Shown here: positions 16,409-26,300 of the stretch, one piece after another
How positions within the stretch are numbered: position 1 is the first letter of the stretch
Layout: the number at the start of each line of letters is the position of its first letter
Program-made: the position numbers and the translations under genes
The notes under the pieces: generated by a model
The model's input: the letters and a program-made list of their open reading frames with translations, nothing else
Told to the model about the DNA's origin: nothing
The model's database searches: none
From: Mangrovimicrobium sp033283265
Lineage (GTDB): Bacteria; Pseudomonadota; Gammaproteobacteria; Pseudomonadales; Halieaceae
Assembly (NCBI GenBank): GCA_033283265.1
Contig: JAWMQN010000001.1
Span: forward strand, 744,001-808,000
Reading direction: 5' to 3'
DNA length: 64,000 nt

Positions 16409-17422
16409 ATGGTCTCGATAAAAGACGTCGCCAAAATCGCCGGCGTTTCCGTAGCTACTGTTTCGCGCACCCTTTCGCTCCCCGACAAGGTCGCCGATTC
16501 CACCCGCGAAAAAGTCATGCGGGCCGTCGAGCAGAGCGGCTATGTGACCAACGTCATGGCGAGCAACTTCCGCCGCCGCAAGTCGCAGACCATCGTGGTG
16601 CTGGTGCCCGACATCGCCAACCAGTTCTACGCCAGCATCGTGCAGGAAATCGAGGTGGTTGCGCGCAGCCGCGGCTACCAGATCCTGCTCGGCGAAACCC
16701 AGCAGGAGGCAAAAATCGAGCAGGCCTACAGCGCGCTGGTTTCCCAGCGCATGGCCGACGGCATCATCACCCTGGGCATGAATATTCCCCTGAAAGTCGA
16801 TCCACGGCGCAAGAGTGCCGACGAGCGCTGGCCGCCGCTGGTCATGGTCGGCGAGTACACCGGCCAGATCCCGCTGCCCAAGGTTGGCATAGACAATGTG
16901 CAGGCAGCGGCGGATGCCACCCAGCACCTGGTCGACCTCGGCCACAAGCGGATCGCCTTTATCGGCGGCCCGAAGGACTTCACCCTGTGCAGGGAGCGGC
17001 TCAAGGGCTTCCGCCGGGTGATGCGCAAGGCGGGGCTCGAGGTTCCGGCAAACTACATCCAGTACGGCGAATTCAAACTGGCCTCGGGTTACCGCGAGGC
17101 GCAAGCGGTGCTGGCGGGCGGCGAACTGCCCAGCGCCATGTTCTGCGCCAACGACGAGATCGCCATGGGCGTTATGAAAGCCCTGCGCGAGGCCAAACTG
17201 AATGTGCCGCGGGACATTTCCATCATCGGCTTCGACGACCTGGACATCGCCGACTACTGTGCCACGCCGCTCACCACCATCCGCCAGCCGCGCCGCCAGA
17301 TGGGCGGCGAGGCGATGGCACTGATGTTACGTATCCTCAACGGCCAGGCGGCGAGGGACGAGCGCATCACCCTGGCGCACGAACTGATCCTGCGCGATTC
17401 GACGGCCCCGCTGAAAAAATAG
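16409..17422 (+). CDS. LacI/GalR family transcriptional regulator
   Basis: A 337-residue regulator. The N-terminal helix-turn-helix and hinge (residues 1-60, SIKDVAKIAGVSVATVSRTLSLPDKVADSTREKV) are canonical, followed by a periplasmic-binding-protein-like effector domain (about 60-335; IGFDDLDIADYCATPLTTIRQP). It should bind a sugar-like ligand and act through operators with a central CG. The best match in the window is TGTAAACGTTTGCA at 12752-12765, in the promoter of the upstream sugar-dehydrogenase operon. AGAAGGA precedes the ATG. Confidence 0.92.
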   Translation: MVSIKDVAKIAGVSVATVSRTLSLPDKVADSTREKVMRAVEQSGYVTNVMASNFRRRKSQTIVVLVPDIANQFYASIVQEIEVVARSRGYQILLGETQQEAKIEQAYSALVSQRMADGIITLGMNIPLKVDPRRKSADERWPPLVMVGEYTGQIPLPKVGIDNVQAAADATQHLVDLGHKRIAFIGGPKDFTLCRERLKGFRRVMRKAGLEVPANYIQYGEFKLASGYREAQAVLAGGELPSAMFCANDEIAMGVMKALREAKLNVPRDISIIGFDDLDIADYCATPLTTIRQPRRQMGGEAMALMLRILNGQAARDERITLAHELILRDSTAPLKK

Positions 17423-17430
17423 GCTGCCGT

Positions 17431-17452
17431 GCACCGCCCTATACGGCGGTGC
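17431..17452. terminator. Possible hairpin between convergent genes
   Basis: GCACCGCC (17431-17438), CTATAC, GGCGGTGC (17445-17452) lies at the junction of the convergent LacI and SDR genes and overlaps the last codons of the SDR. There is no T-run on either strand, so a terminator role is uncertain. Confidence 0.35.
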
Positions 17453-18191
17453 CGCCATTGATCCCGAGTAACTGTGCGGTGATGTAACTGGCGCCTTCCG
17501 AGGCGAAGAAAGCCACCGCCGCTGCCACTTCCTCCGGCCTGCCGATCCGCGGAATCGGATAGCTGCTTACCATCTGCTCCAGCGGCACCGGGAACTGCCC
17601 GCCGTCGATGGCGCGCCGCGCCATCGGGGTGTCGATCAGTCCGGGGGCGATGGCATTGACGGTAATTCCCCGGTGACCGACTTCCTGCGCCAGCGAGCGG
17701 GTCATGGCGATGATCCCGCCTTTCGATGCGGCGTAGTGCACCATCATGCCGGCGCCGCTCTGGGCGGCGAAGGAGGAGAAATTGATGATCCGCCCCCAGC
17801 CCTGCGATTCCATGTCCGGGAGCACTACCTGGGTCACGGTGTAGGTGCCGGTGAGGTTGACGTCGACCATGCGCTGCCAGTTGGCGGGGCTGATTTCGGC
17901 GAACAGGGTGAAGTCTTCCACCCCGGCGTTGTTGACCAGCACGGAAATCGGACCAAACTCTGCGCGCAGTGTGTCTACTGCATTTTCGACGGCGCTGCGG
18001 TTGGTGATGTCGACGGCCAGGGCCAGTGCCCTGCCGCCGCCTGCGCGGATTTCACTGGCGACTTTTGCCGCGTTGTCGGCGTTGATGTCGAGCACGCCGA
18101 CAGCCATCCCGTCGGCGGCGAGGCGGCGGGCGCAGGCTTCGCCCATGCCGCCGCCGGCGCCGGTGACCAGTGCTGTTCTGTTGTTGGACAT
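17439..18191 (-). CDS. Short-chain dehydrogenase/reductase (SDR)
   Basis: A 250-residue classical SDR with TGAGGGMG, NNAGVED, NFSSFAAQSG and YAASKGG. DINADN after the second strand suggests NAD(H). It resembles the SDRs at 6041-6784 and 20854-21603 in layout and closing motif (GINGG), suggesting local expansion of one branch. It is convergent with the LacI gene and divergent from the ferredoxin gene across a 342-base gap. Confidence 0.88.
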   Translation of the reverse strand: MSNNRTALVTGAGGGMGEACARRLAADGMAVGVLDINADNAAKVASEIRAGGGRALALAVDITNRSAVENAVDTLRAEFGPISVLVNNAGVEDFTLFAEISPANWQRMVDVNLTGTYTVTQVVLPDMESQGWGRIINFSSFAAQSGAGMMVHYAASKGGIIAMTRSLAQEVGHRGITVNAIAPGLIDTPMARRAIDGGQFPVPLEQMVSSYPIPRIGRPEEVAAAVAFFASEGASYITAQLLGINGGTAV

Positions 18192-18533
18192 GTATTATTC
18201 TCCTGATTTTGTCTTTGGTTCTGGGTGATTTCCGCCGGTGCAGAACAGCGCATTGCCTCCCGAAACACGCCAAAAAGCGTACATCCATGTACAGGCTCGG
18301 TCGGCGACGTCCTGTCGCCTCACGGTTTCAGGAGGCAATGCGCCGTCCTGCCCCTACCGCCTTAACTACGATCCGATCGTCTGGTGTGACGCTTCACGTC
18401 TCTAAGAACCCTGCTCGAGCCCCACCGCTTTATTGAAACGTATCAGGCGTTAATATAACCTCATTCCCCTCTCGCCGCTCAAGCGCGCATAATCACACCG
18501 CACAACCAATTTCGAAAATAAGAGGCGGAACAC
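18192..18533. other. 342-base intergenic region between divergent genes
   Basis: It holds the family II hairpin element at 18248-18343. Nearer to the ferredoxin gene is TGAAACGTATCA (18434-18445), a 12-base imperfect palindrome with a central CG that could be an operator, though it matches the LacI pattern only loosely. AT-rich TTAATATAACC follows and may be part of the ferredoxin promoter. No credible coding sequence. Confidence 0.6.
18248..18343. repeat. Variable-arm hairpin element, family II, copy 2
   Basis: Outer arms of 19 bases (18248-18266 and 18325-18343) pair at 18 positions. The enclosed core of about 58 bases contains CCAAAAAGCG, GTACATCCATGTAC (18279-18292), CAGGCTCGG, and GGCGACGTCCTGTCGCC. 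The core is almost identical to the reverse complement of the element at 51185-51304, yet the arms share no sequence with it beyond the terminal GAAAC. Inside, T-A at the edge of the CATCCATG hairpin is C-G in the other copy, a compensatory change. Confidence 0.8.
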
Positions 18534-18857
18534 ATGGTCAGGATTATCTACAAGGAAACCAACGGCACCGAACACCCCGTGGACGTGCCGGAGGGTAAGT
18601 CCCTCATGCAGGCGGCGGTGGACAACGGCCTCCCGGTCATCATCGGCGAGTGCGGCGGGCAGATGGCCTGCGGTACCTGCCTGGTCTACGTCGACGCGGC
18701 ATGGCGTGAGCAGACCGGCGAGGCCGGGGAAATGGAAGAGGCGACGCTGGAACTGCACGCGGACAATCCCAACGCAGGCAAGCGCCTGAGTTGCCAGATC
18801 AAGGCCAGCCCGGAGTTCGAGGGCCTGGTGGTTCACCTGCCCGAAAGCATGTACTGA
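18534..18857 (+). CDS. [2Fe-2S] ferredoxin, adrenodoxin/putidaredoxin type
   Basis: A 107-residue ferredoxin. The cluster ligands are C40, C46 and C49 (CGGQMACGTC) and C87 (RLSCQIK), the Cx5Cx2C...C spacing of the vertebrate/putidaredoxin class that donates electrons to P450s. The P450 begins 10 bases downstream, so this is its likely partner. No ferredoxin reductase is encoded in the window and must come from elsewhere. Confidence 0.92.
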   Translation: MVRIIYKETNGTEHPVDVPEGKSLMQAAVDNGLPVIIGECGGQMACGTCLVYVDAAWREQTGEAGEMEEATLELHADNPNAGKRLSCQIKASPEFEGLVVHLPESMY

Positions 18858-18867
18858 GGATCGCACC

Positions 18868-20079
18868 ATGCCGCTGATCAGCGAGATGAACTTGCCCACC
18901 CTGCCGGTGGAAGACCCCGCCTTCCAGGCGGACCCGATGCCCTACGTCGAGCAGGCCCGCGTGCAGCACCCCTGGCTGGCGCGGTTCAGCCAGGGCTATA
19001 TCGTGCACGGCTATGAGGCAGTGAAGGATCTTACCTTCATGGACGACAAGCTGGTGATGGGCCTCGCCCACGTGGTGGATTTCTACGGCGTGCAGGAGAC
19101 GCCCTGGGCGCGCTTCATGCTGGAGATGCTGCAGTCCCACACCGGGCCGGAACACGCGCGGCTGCGCGCCAGCGTCGCCCAGGCCTTCACGCCGCGCAAT
19201 GCCAACCAGGTGCGCCCCGCCATGCGCCGGGTGATTTCCGAATTGATCGACCAGTGGACGAGCGAGGATCACTTCGACTTCGCCGAGTTCGCCTCCTATT
19301 TCCCCATCGCCGTCCTCCTCGGTGTACTCGGCGTCTCCACCGAGGGTATCCCGCGGATTCGCACGGCGATCGAGACCCACATGGCCTCGCTGACGCTAGA
19401 CCGCCAGCACTACCCCGGCTTCCTCGAGGCCTACAACCTGCTCGCCGACTACGCCGACGAACTGATCGCCGAGCGCGAGGCGGCTGCAGCGAAGGATGAC
19501 AACGCCCTGCTCGACGCGCTGATCGCCGCCCGAGACGCCGGCAAGCTGAACGCCGTCGAACTGCGCGACATGCTGCTGGTACTGCTGATCGCCGGCTACG
19601 ACACCTCGAAGAACATGCTGACTTTCACCGTCTACCGCCTGATGCAGCAGCCGGAGTACTGGGCCCGTTGCGCGGCGGAGCCGGAGTTCTGCGCGAAAGT
19701 GATCGACGAGGCCCTGCGCCACTCGAGCATCGCCACGGTGTTCCGCACGGTGACGGAAAACTTCGACTACGCCGGCCACGAATTTCCCGCCGGCGCCATG
19801 GTGGCCTTCGCCATGCCGCTGGCCAACCGCGACCCGGCGGCCTTCCCCGAGCCGATGAAGTTCGACCCGGAACGCCAGAACGCGAACCGCCACCTGGCCT
19901 TCGGCCGCGGCGAGCATATCTGCCTCGGCCAGTTCCTCGCCCGGGCGCAACTGGAGGAAGGCCTGCACCTGATCGCCCGGCGCCTGCACAACATCGAACT
20001 GGACGGCGACATCGCCTGGCGCCCCTTCCTCGGCGCCTGGGGGCTGAAGACCCTGCCGGTGCACTTCGAGGCCGCATGA
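18868..20079 (+). CDS. Cytochrome P450
   Basis: A 403-residue soluble bacterial P450. The haem-binding loop FGRGEHICLG places the cysteine ligand at C352; the I-helix oxygen-activation motif is AGYDTSKN; ExxR-like residues precede FDPERQN. Class I bacterial P450s take electrons from NAD(P)H through a reductase and ferredoxin, and a matching ferredoxin lies just upstream. Substrates of such enzymes are usually terpenes, fatty acids or steroids; none can be named here. Its stop overlaps the start of the next SDR (ATGA). Confidence 0.92.
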   Translation: MPLISEMNLPTLPVEDPAFQADPMPYVEQARVQHPWLARFSQGYIVHGYEAVKDLTFMDDKLVMGLAHVVDFYGVQETPWARFMLEMLQSHTGPEHARLRASVAQAFTPRNANQVRPAMRRVISELIDQWTSEDHFDFAEFASYFPIAVLLGVLGVSTEGIPRIRTAIETHMASLTLDRQHYPGFLEAYNLLADYADELIAEREAAAAKDDNALLDALIAARDAGKLNAVELRDMLLVLLIAGYDTSKNMLTFTVYRLMQQPEYWARCAAEPEFCAKVIDEALRHSSIATVFRTVTENFDYAGHEFPAGAMVAFAMPLANRDPAAFPEPMKFDPERQNANRHLAFGRGEHICLGQFLARAQLEEGLHLIARRLHNIELDGDIAWRPFLGAWGLKTLPVHFEAA

Positions 20080-20828
20080 GTAAACCACTGGAGGGACAGG
20101 TCGCCCTGGTCACCGGCGCTTCCGCCGGTATTGGGTACGCCTGCGCAATCGCACTGGCTGCGGCTGGGGCAAAGGTAGCCATCGCAGCCCGACGGGCGGA
20201 GCGTCTGGCGGCCCTTGCCGAGCACATCGAGGCCGCCGGCGGCGAGGCGCTGGCACTGGCGGGGGACGTCGGCGATGAGGCCTTCGCCCTCTCCACTGTC
20301 GCCGATACGGTCGCGCGCTTCGGCCGCCTGGACATCCTGGTCAACGCCGCCGGCACCATCCAGGCCACCAACATCGGCGAGGCCGATCTCGACCAGTGGC
20401 GGGCGGTGATCAACACCAACCTGCTGGCCAGTCTCTACACCTGCCACGCCGCGGTAGCGCCGATGCGCGCGCAGGGTGGCGGCAGCGTCATCAATATCGG
20501 CTCCCTCGCCTGCCACACCACCACGCCGGTCTACAACGCCTACGCCACCAGCAAGCGGGCGCTGTACGCCATGACCGACGGCATGCGCCAGGAACTCGGC
20601 CCCGAGGGCATCCGGGTCTGCCTGGTCAACCCCGGCACGGTGAGCACGGAAATCTGGGAGCAGTTGAGCGACCCGGCCCACAGCGCGGGCATGCGCGAGT
20701 TTCTCAACCAGGAGGGGGCGATTCAGCCGGCACAGATCGCCGACACCGTGGTGTATATCGCCACGGCGCCGGAGAACGTCAATCTGTCGGAGGTATTCGT
20801 GCGGGCGACGCGGGATATTGCCTACTGA
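20076..20828 (+). CDS. Short-chain dehydrogenase/reductase (SDR)
   Basis: A 250-residue SDR starting at an ATG that overlaps the P450 stop by four bases. It has TGASAGIG, NAAG in place of NNAG, NIGSLACHTT and YATSKRA. AARRAER after the second strand suggests NADP(H). Translational coupling to the P450 suggests it oxidises the alcohol that the P450 makes, a common arrangement in terpene and steroid use; the same P450-SDR overlap recurs at 58218. Confidence 0.9.
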   Translation: MSKPLEGQVALVTGASAGIGYACAIALAAAGAKVAIAARRAERLAALAEHIEAAGGEALALAGDVGDEAFALSTVADTVARFGRLDILVNAAGTIQATNIGEADLDQWRAVINTNLLASLYTCHAAVAPMRAQGGGSVINIGSLACHTTTPVYNAYATSKRALYAMTDGMRQELGPEGIRVCLVNPGTVSTEIWEQLSDPAHSAGMREFLNQEGAIQPAQIADTVVYIATAPENVNLSEVFVRATRDIAY

Positions 20829-20853
20829 CAGGCCGCGCCGCCCGGGGCATGGA

Positions 20854-21603
20854 TCAGGAGGGTACGCGGCCGCCGTTGACGCCGATGGTCTGGCCGGTCA
20901 CGTAGCTGGTCGCTTCGTCCGCCAGCCAGGCGACGGCGTTGGCGATGTCGTCGGCCACGCCGGTGCGGCCCACCGGGATCATGCGCGTGAGGGTTTCCAT
21001 CGACATCTTGAAGCGGTCCTTGTTCTCCTCGGACATGATGGTGCCCATCACCGCACCCGGGGGGATGTTGTTCACGGTGATGCCGTAGGGACCGAGGGCC
21101 TGTGCCAGGGAGCGGGTCATGGAAACCACGGCGCCCTTGGAGGCGGAGTAGTGCACCTGCTGCATGGAGCCGGACTGGGCGCTGGAGGATGAGATGTTGA
21201 TCACCCGGCCCCACCCGGCTTCTTTCATGTCCGGCACCACGATCTGGGTGACGATGAAGGTGCCCTTGGTGTTGATCTCGAACATGCGGTCCCAGTCGCT
21301 GTCGGTCAGTTCCTCGAAGGGAATGAAGTTGGAAATGCCGGCGTTGTTGACCACGATGGTCACCGGACCGAAGGCCTCGCGCAGCTTCGCTACGGCAGCT
21401 TCCATCTGGCCGCGGTCGGCGATGCTGCCCTCCAGCGCAATCGCCTCGCCACCGGCGTCGCGAATTTCCTGGGCGACTTTTTCCACACCCTCGAGCTTGA
21501 GGTCGAGGACGCCGATGCGGTTGCCTTCCTTTGCCAGGCGCAGCGCACAGGCGCGGCCGATGCCGGCCGCTGCGCCGGTTACCAATGCGGTTTTCTGGGT
21601 CAT
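20854..21603 (-). CDS. Short-chain dehydrogenase/reductase (SDR)
   Basis: A 249-residue classical SDR: TGAAAGIG, NNAGISN, NISSSSAQSGSMQQVHYSASKGA, ending in GVNGG. DLK after the second strand is compatible with NAD(H). It is closely similar in motif layout to the SDR at 6041-6784. AGGAGACTAAGCA-type sequence precedes the ATG. It is convergent with the P450-SDR pair and divergent from the SDR at 21784. Confidence 0.88.
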   Translation of the reverse strand: MTQKTALVTGAAAGIGRACALRLAKEGNRIGVLDLKLEGVEKVAQEIRDAGGEAIALEGSIADRGQMEAAVAKLREAFGPVTIVVNNAGISNFIPFEELTDSDWDRMFEINTKGTFIVTQIVVPDMKEAGWGRVINISSSSAQSGSMQQVHYSASKGAVVSMTRSLAQALGPYGITVNNIPPGAVMGTIMSEENKDRFKMSMETLTRMIPVGRTGVADDIANAVAWLADEATSYVTGQTIGVNGGRVPS

Positions 21604-21783
21604 TGCTTAGTCTCCTGAGGGATCGCGAGGATCGGAATTATGCCGGTTATAGGCACCAGTGGTGATTACCATATGTTTAAGGCGGTAGAATTTAGGGCTC
21701 CCGGGGCTCGCGGTCAACCTTGACGGGCGCGGTAAAAGAGCCGCAGGATCATCGCAGACTGCAAATTACATAAGGATAAAGGC

Positions 21784-22683
21784 ATGTCGACAGATGTCTG
21801 GAGCAGCGAGCACGTTCCCTCCCAGGCCGGGCGCAGGGCCATTGTCACCGGCGGCGGCAGCGGTATCGGGCTCGAAGCAGCCCGGGTCCTGGCGGCCAGG
21901 GGCTGTGCCGTCACCCTCGCCGTACGCGACATCGACAAGGGGCAAAAGGCTGCGCAGAGCATACGCCGCGACTGCCCCGGCGCCGACATCACGGTGGAAA
22001 AGCTCGATCTCGCCGACCTCCAGTCGGTAGCCCAGTTCGCCGAGCGCTACAAGGCCGGGCACCAGCACCTCGACCTGCTGATCAACAACGCCGGCGTGAT
22101 GATGTGCCCCTACGCGACCACCCGCAACGGCTTTGAAATCCAGTTCGGCACCAACCACCTGGGCCATTTCGCCCTCACCGGCCATCTGCTGTCGCTACTG
22201 CGCGCGACAGAGGATTCACGGGTAGTGAATGTTTCCAGCCTGGCTCACTGGCAGGGCGAGCCGGACTTCGACGACATCCACTGGCAGCGGCGCAGCTACA
22301 GCACCAGCCAGGCCTACTGCGACAGCAAGCTGGCCAACCTGCTGTTCACCCTCGGGCTGGTGGAAAAACTGGAAGACCACGCCGACACACCGATGGTGCT
22401 GGCCGCCCACCCGGGCTGGACCCGCACCGACCTGCAGCGTCACGCCTGGAAATACCGGTTTCTCGGCCTGTTCCTGGCCCAGGACGCCGCCACCGGCGCG
22501 CTGCCGACCCTGCGCGCCGCGGTCGATCCCGAGGCGCTGCCGGGGGACTACTTCGGCCCGTCGAAGAAGAAGGAGATGCACGGCCCCCCGGCCATCGCCG
22601 CGCTCAGCGAGCGGGCCCGGGACCACGAGGCCGCCCGCCGCCTGTGGCAGCTGTCGGAGGAACTGACCGGGGTGAGCTACTGA
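21784..22683 (+). CDS. SDR, retinol dehydrogenase/WWOX-like
   Basis: A 299-residue SDR of the longer type related to retinol dehydrogenases and the WWOX oxidoreductase domain. It has TGGGSGIG, NNAGVMMCPY, NVSSLAHWQG and the active-site YCDSKLANLLF. These enzymes often act on hydrophobic alcohols or aldehydes. A similar gene is at 58218-59084. It lies 180 bases from the divergent SDR and is convergent with the small lectin gene. Confidence 0.88.
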   Translation: MSTDVWSSEHVPSQAGRRAIVTGGGSGIGLEAARVLAARGCAVTLAVRDIDKGQKAAQSIRRDCPGADITVEKLDLADLQSVAQFAERYKAGHQHLDLLINNAGVMMCPYATTRNGFEIQFGTNHLGHFALTGHLLSLLRATEDSRVVNVSSLAHWQGEPDFDDIHWQRRSYSTSQAYCDSKLANLLFTLGLVEKLEDHADTPMVLAAHPGWTRTDLQRHAWKYRFLGLFLAQDAATGALPTLRAAVDPEALPGDYFGPSKKKEMHGPPAIAALSERARDHEAARRLWQLSEELTGVSY

Positions 22684-22690
22684 GGCTGGA

Positions 22691-23203
22691 TTACTTCCAG
22701 ACCTGGTTGGCGTTGGCGCTGCAGTTCTGGCTGATCACGTTGCCCGTCGGCTGGCCGGGCGCGCCGGCCGCGTGCAGACACTTGTTGAGCTGGTTGTGCA
22801 GGCGACTCTGGGGGTCCAGCCGCCACTTCTGGAAATTCTGCCCGCCACACTTCTGCATCAGCGCATTGGCCCCCGGCTGGTTGGCATCGCCGCCCACGCC
22901 GAGGCAGGTGCCACCGTGACTCACCAGGCGCCCCTGGTCATCGAAGCTGAATTGCTGGACCTTGGCGCTGGCGTTGCAGTCGCGCAGGACCACGTTGGCG
23001 CCGACCTTGTCCACCGCACCGGCGATCTGCAGGCACTGGCCACCTTCCAGGCGGAAACTCCGCCAGTCCTGTGACTCCGCCTTCTCGACGATCTCGTGAC
23101 CCTGCTGCTGCATGGTTTTCAGCGCGTCTGTGTTGAGGTCGATTGCCTGGGCAGCGGTGCCGGCCAGCAGGAAAAACACAGATAAACCCAGCGTATGTTT
23201 CAT
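22691..23203 (-). CDS. Secreted ricin-type beta-trefoil lectin-like protein
   Basis: A 170-residue protein with a signal peptide (residues 1-20, ending AAQA). The body has the repeating pattern of a beta-trefoil: LEGGQCLQIAG..., GGTCLGVGG..., LNKCLHAAG, with QxW-type motifs QKWRLD and QVWK. Such domains bind carbohydrates. A stand-alone single trefoil with no enzyme attached is unusual for this type of organism. It is divergent from tamB, with about 105 bases between the starts; no shared role is implied. Confidence 0.8.
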   Translation of the reverse strand: MKHTLGLSVFFLLAGTAAQAIDLNTDALKTMQQQGHEIVEKAESQDWRSFRLEGGQCLQIAGAVDKVGANVVLRDCNASAKVQQFSFDDQGRLVSHGGTCLGVGGDANQPGANALMQKCGGQNFQKWRLDPQSRLHNQLNKCLHAAGAPGQPTGNVISQNCSANANQVWK

Positions 23204-23308
23204 TGCGAATCACCTTTAACTAGTATTGTTTTCGAGCGGAAGCGATCGTGACCCAAGCATAGCAGGTCGCCCCTGCAGTCGTTCATCAGACCACATTCCG
23301 CTGGAGAA

Positions 23309-26300
23309 GTGCAGCGTTTGGCCAAACGAATTCTACTGTTCGCGACCCTGATACCCCTGCTGCTGATGGGCATCCTGCTGGTGCTGCTCGGCAGTGAGCG
23401 CGGCACCGCACTGGCCGCGAAACAGGTGCGCGAGCTGGCCGCCGGCGCGGTCGACTGGCACTCCCTCGAAGGCAGCCTGCTCGGCCCTCTCAGCGTCCAG
23501 CACCTGGCGGTCCGCCTGCCCGGCACGGCGCTGGATATCGCCAGCCTCAGCCTCGACTGGGCACCCGCCGCCCTGCTCGCCGGGCGCGTGGACATCCTCA
23601 GCGTGCAGGCCACTGGCGTCGACCTGGCGCTGGCGCAAGGCGAGGAAAGCCAGCCCGACACCGCACTGGATATCGCCGCCCTGCAGCCGCCGCTGGATAT
23701 CCATCTGCGCCAGCTCGAAATTGCCGGCCTCACCCTGCGCAGCGGCGATTCACCCGCCCAGCAGGTCGACAGCATCGCGCTCTCGGCGCGCACTGAGGGC
23801 GCCGACGTGGAGCTGGCGCAACTCGCCCTGCGCGCCCCGCAGGGCGGCCTGCAGGCCGCCGGGCACCTGCGCCTCGACAACACGCTGGCAATGGACCTGC
23901 GCGCCAGCTGGCAGTGGGCCCTGGCCGACGGGCAACAACTCGGCGGCGAGCTGCTGGCCAGCGGCGACGCCCGTATCCTGCACATCAGCCACCGCGGCAG
24001 CGGCGACCTGCCGCTGCAGGTGGACGGCGAACTGCGCGAGATCCTCAGCGACCTGGCCTGGAGCGTACGCGCCGCATGGCCGCAACTGCCCCTCCCCACC
24101 GGGGATGGCGAGCTGCAGCTGGCCGCGGGCAGCCTCGATAGCAGCGGCTCACTGGCCGCTTACACCCTCGACAGCGAAGGCGGCATTATCGGGCTTGCCG
24201 CCGAGCCCCTGCGCTGGTCCCTGCAGGTACCCGAGGGCGACCTGCAGGGGCTCGAACTCGGCTCCCTTCGCGTGGCGGGTGAGCCGGGTGCTATCGCCAT
24301 CAGCGGCCGGGTGGCCTGGGACGGGCCGGTTGCGGCACAGCTCGAGTACCGGCTGCAGGGCCGGGACCTGCAAAATTTCGCGCCCGACCTGCCGGCGCAG
24401 CTGGACGGTGGCGGCAGGCTCCGCCTGCGCTACAGCGCTGGCGAGGCGCAGCTCGACGAACTCCATTTCGCTCTCGACCAAACCACTTTGCAACTTAGTG
24501 CGCATGCAGTTGCAAAGCTGGCCGACGGCGCCCCGCCGGACTTTGATGCCAGCCTGAGCTGGGAGAACGCCAGCTGGCCGCTGCTGTCGGTGGAGCCGGG
24601 TGCGGCGGCTGCGGAGCCAGTGCCGCTGTTCAGCAGCCCCGAGGGCACGCTGCATATCGCCGGCACCAGCGAGGACTACCGCCTGCAGGTCACGACGCGC
24701 CACGAGGGGCGCGAACTGCCGCCGGTGGAGTGGCGCGGGGAGGCCAGAGGCGACAGCAGCGGACTAGAAGTCGATCAGTTGCTGGGGCAACTGCTCGACG
24801 GCCAGCTTGGCCTGCGCGGCAACGTCACCTGGGCACCCCTGGTCAGCTGGCAACTGGAGGCCAGCGGCAGCGACCTGGACCCGGGCAGCTGGATCGAGGC
24901 CTTGCCGGGCAAGCTCGCCCTGGCGCTGTCGAGCAGCGGTCATATCGACCACGCGGGCAGCCTGCAGGCGCAGCTCGACCTGCAGCAACTCAGCGGCAGC
25001 CTGTCCGGCCAGGCCTTCCGGCTCAGCGCCAGGGCCAGCGCCAGCGGCGAGACCCTCGACCTCGCCGGGCTGCAACTGGACAGCGGAGACAACCACCTGA
25101 GCGCCCGCGGCAGCCTCTCGGCGCAGGCACTCGACCTGCAGTGGCAGCTGCAGGCGCCCCGGCCGGGCACCCTCCTCCCCGGCGTCGAGGGCAGCCTGGC
25201 CGGCAGCGGGCGGATTTCCGGCAGCGGCAGCGCCCCCCGTCTGCAGGCCCGGCTGAGCGGTGACAATCTCGCCTTCGAGGGGCAGTCGCTGGCCCTGCTG
25301 CGCGCCGACCTCGACGCCGGCCTGGCGGCACAGGCGCCGCTGGCCATCGACCTGCAACTCGCCGACTACCGCAGCGATGCTGCCACGCTGGTGCAAAGCG
25401 CGCGGCTCGAGGGCAGCGGCAGCACCGCCAGCCACCGCCTGCGCCTCAGCGTAGAGGGCGCCGAGGACAGCCTCAGCGCGGAACTGGCCGGCGCCCTGGA
25501 CGGCGCCACCCGCGAGTGGCGCGGCAGCCTCGAGCAACTGCTGGCCAGCACCGCTGCCTTCGGCGACTGGGCCCTGGCAGCCCCCGCCGCCCTCAGCCTC
25601 GGCCCGACGGCGCAAACCCTGGGGGAACTGTGCCTGCAGGCGAGCACCCCGCCCGACCGGTTCTGCGCCAGCGCGCACTACGCGGCGGGCAGCGGCGGCG
25701 AGCTGGCCCTGGCGCTGGACACGCTGACGCTCTCGCGCTTCGCTGAACCAGTCGAGGGCAGCCTGCAAGGGCAACTGGCGGCGGCACTGGCAGCAGACGG
25801 CGCACTGCAGGCCGAGGGTCAGTTCAGCCTGAGCGCCGGCGGGATCAGCATCGACAGCGGCTCCGGGACGCAGCAACTGCGCTATCGCGGCGGCGAACTG
25901 GCGCTGCTGGTCGGCGGCGAGGGCCTGCTGGCAACTCTCTCGCTCGACGGCCAGCAACAGCAGCTGCTGGCGGCGCAGCTGGCGCTGCCGGAATTCAGGC
26001 GCCTGCCGCCGGCCGGGCAACAGCCCCTGCGCGGCTACCTGCGCAGCGACATGGACGACATCAGCGGCCTGGCGGCGCTTGTGCCCGAGCTGGCCAACAC
26101 CCGCGGCCGCCTGCACGCGGACCTCGCCTTCAGCGGCAGCCTCGAGCAGCCACTGCTGCAGGGCGAACTGAGCCTGCGCGACGGCGCCGCGGACGTCCTG
26201 CCCGCCGGGCTGAAATTGCGCGATCTCGAGCTGGCCCTGCAGGGCGACCCGGAGCGTCCCGGCTACCTCTACCTCAGCGGCGCCGCCACTTCCGGTCCCG

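Noticed and set aside
18434..18445. TGAAACGTATCA as a second site of the LacI regulator
   Set aside because: It has two mismatched pairs and differs from the 12752-12765 site in several positions; kept only as a weak possibility.
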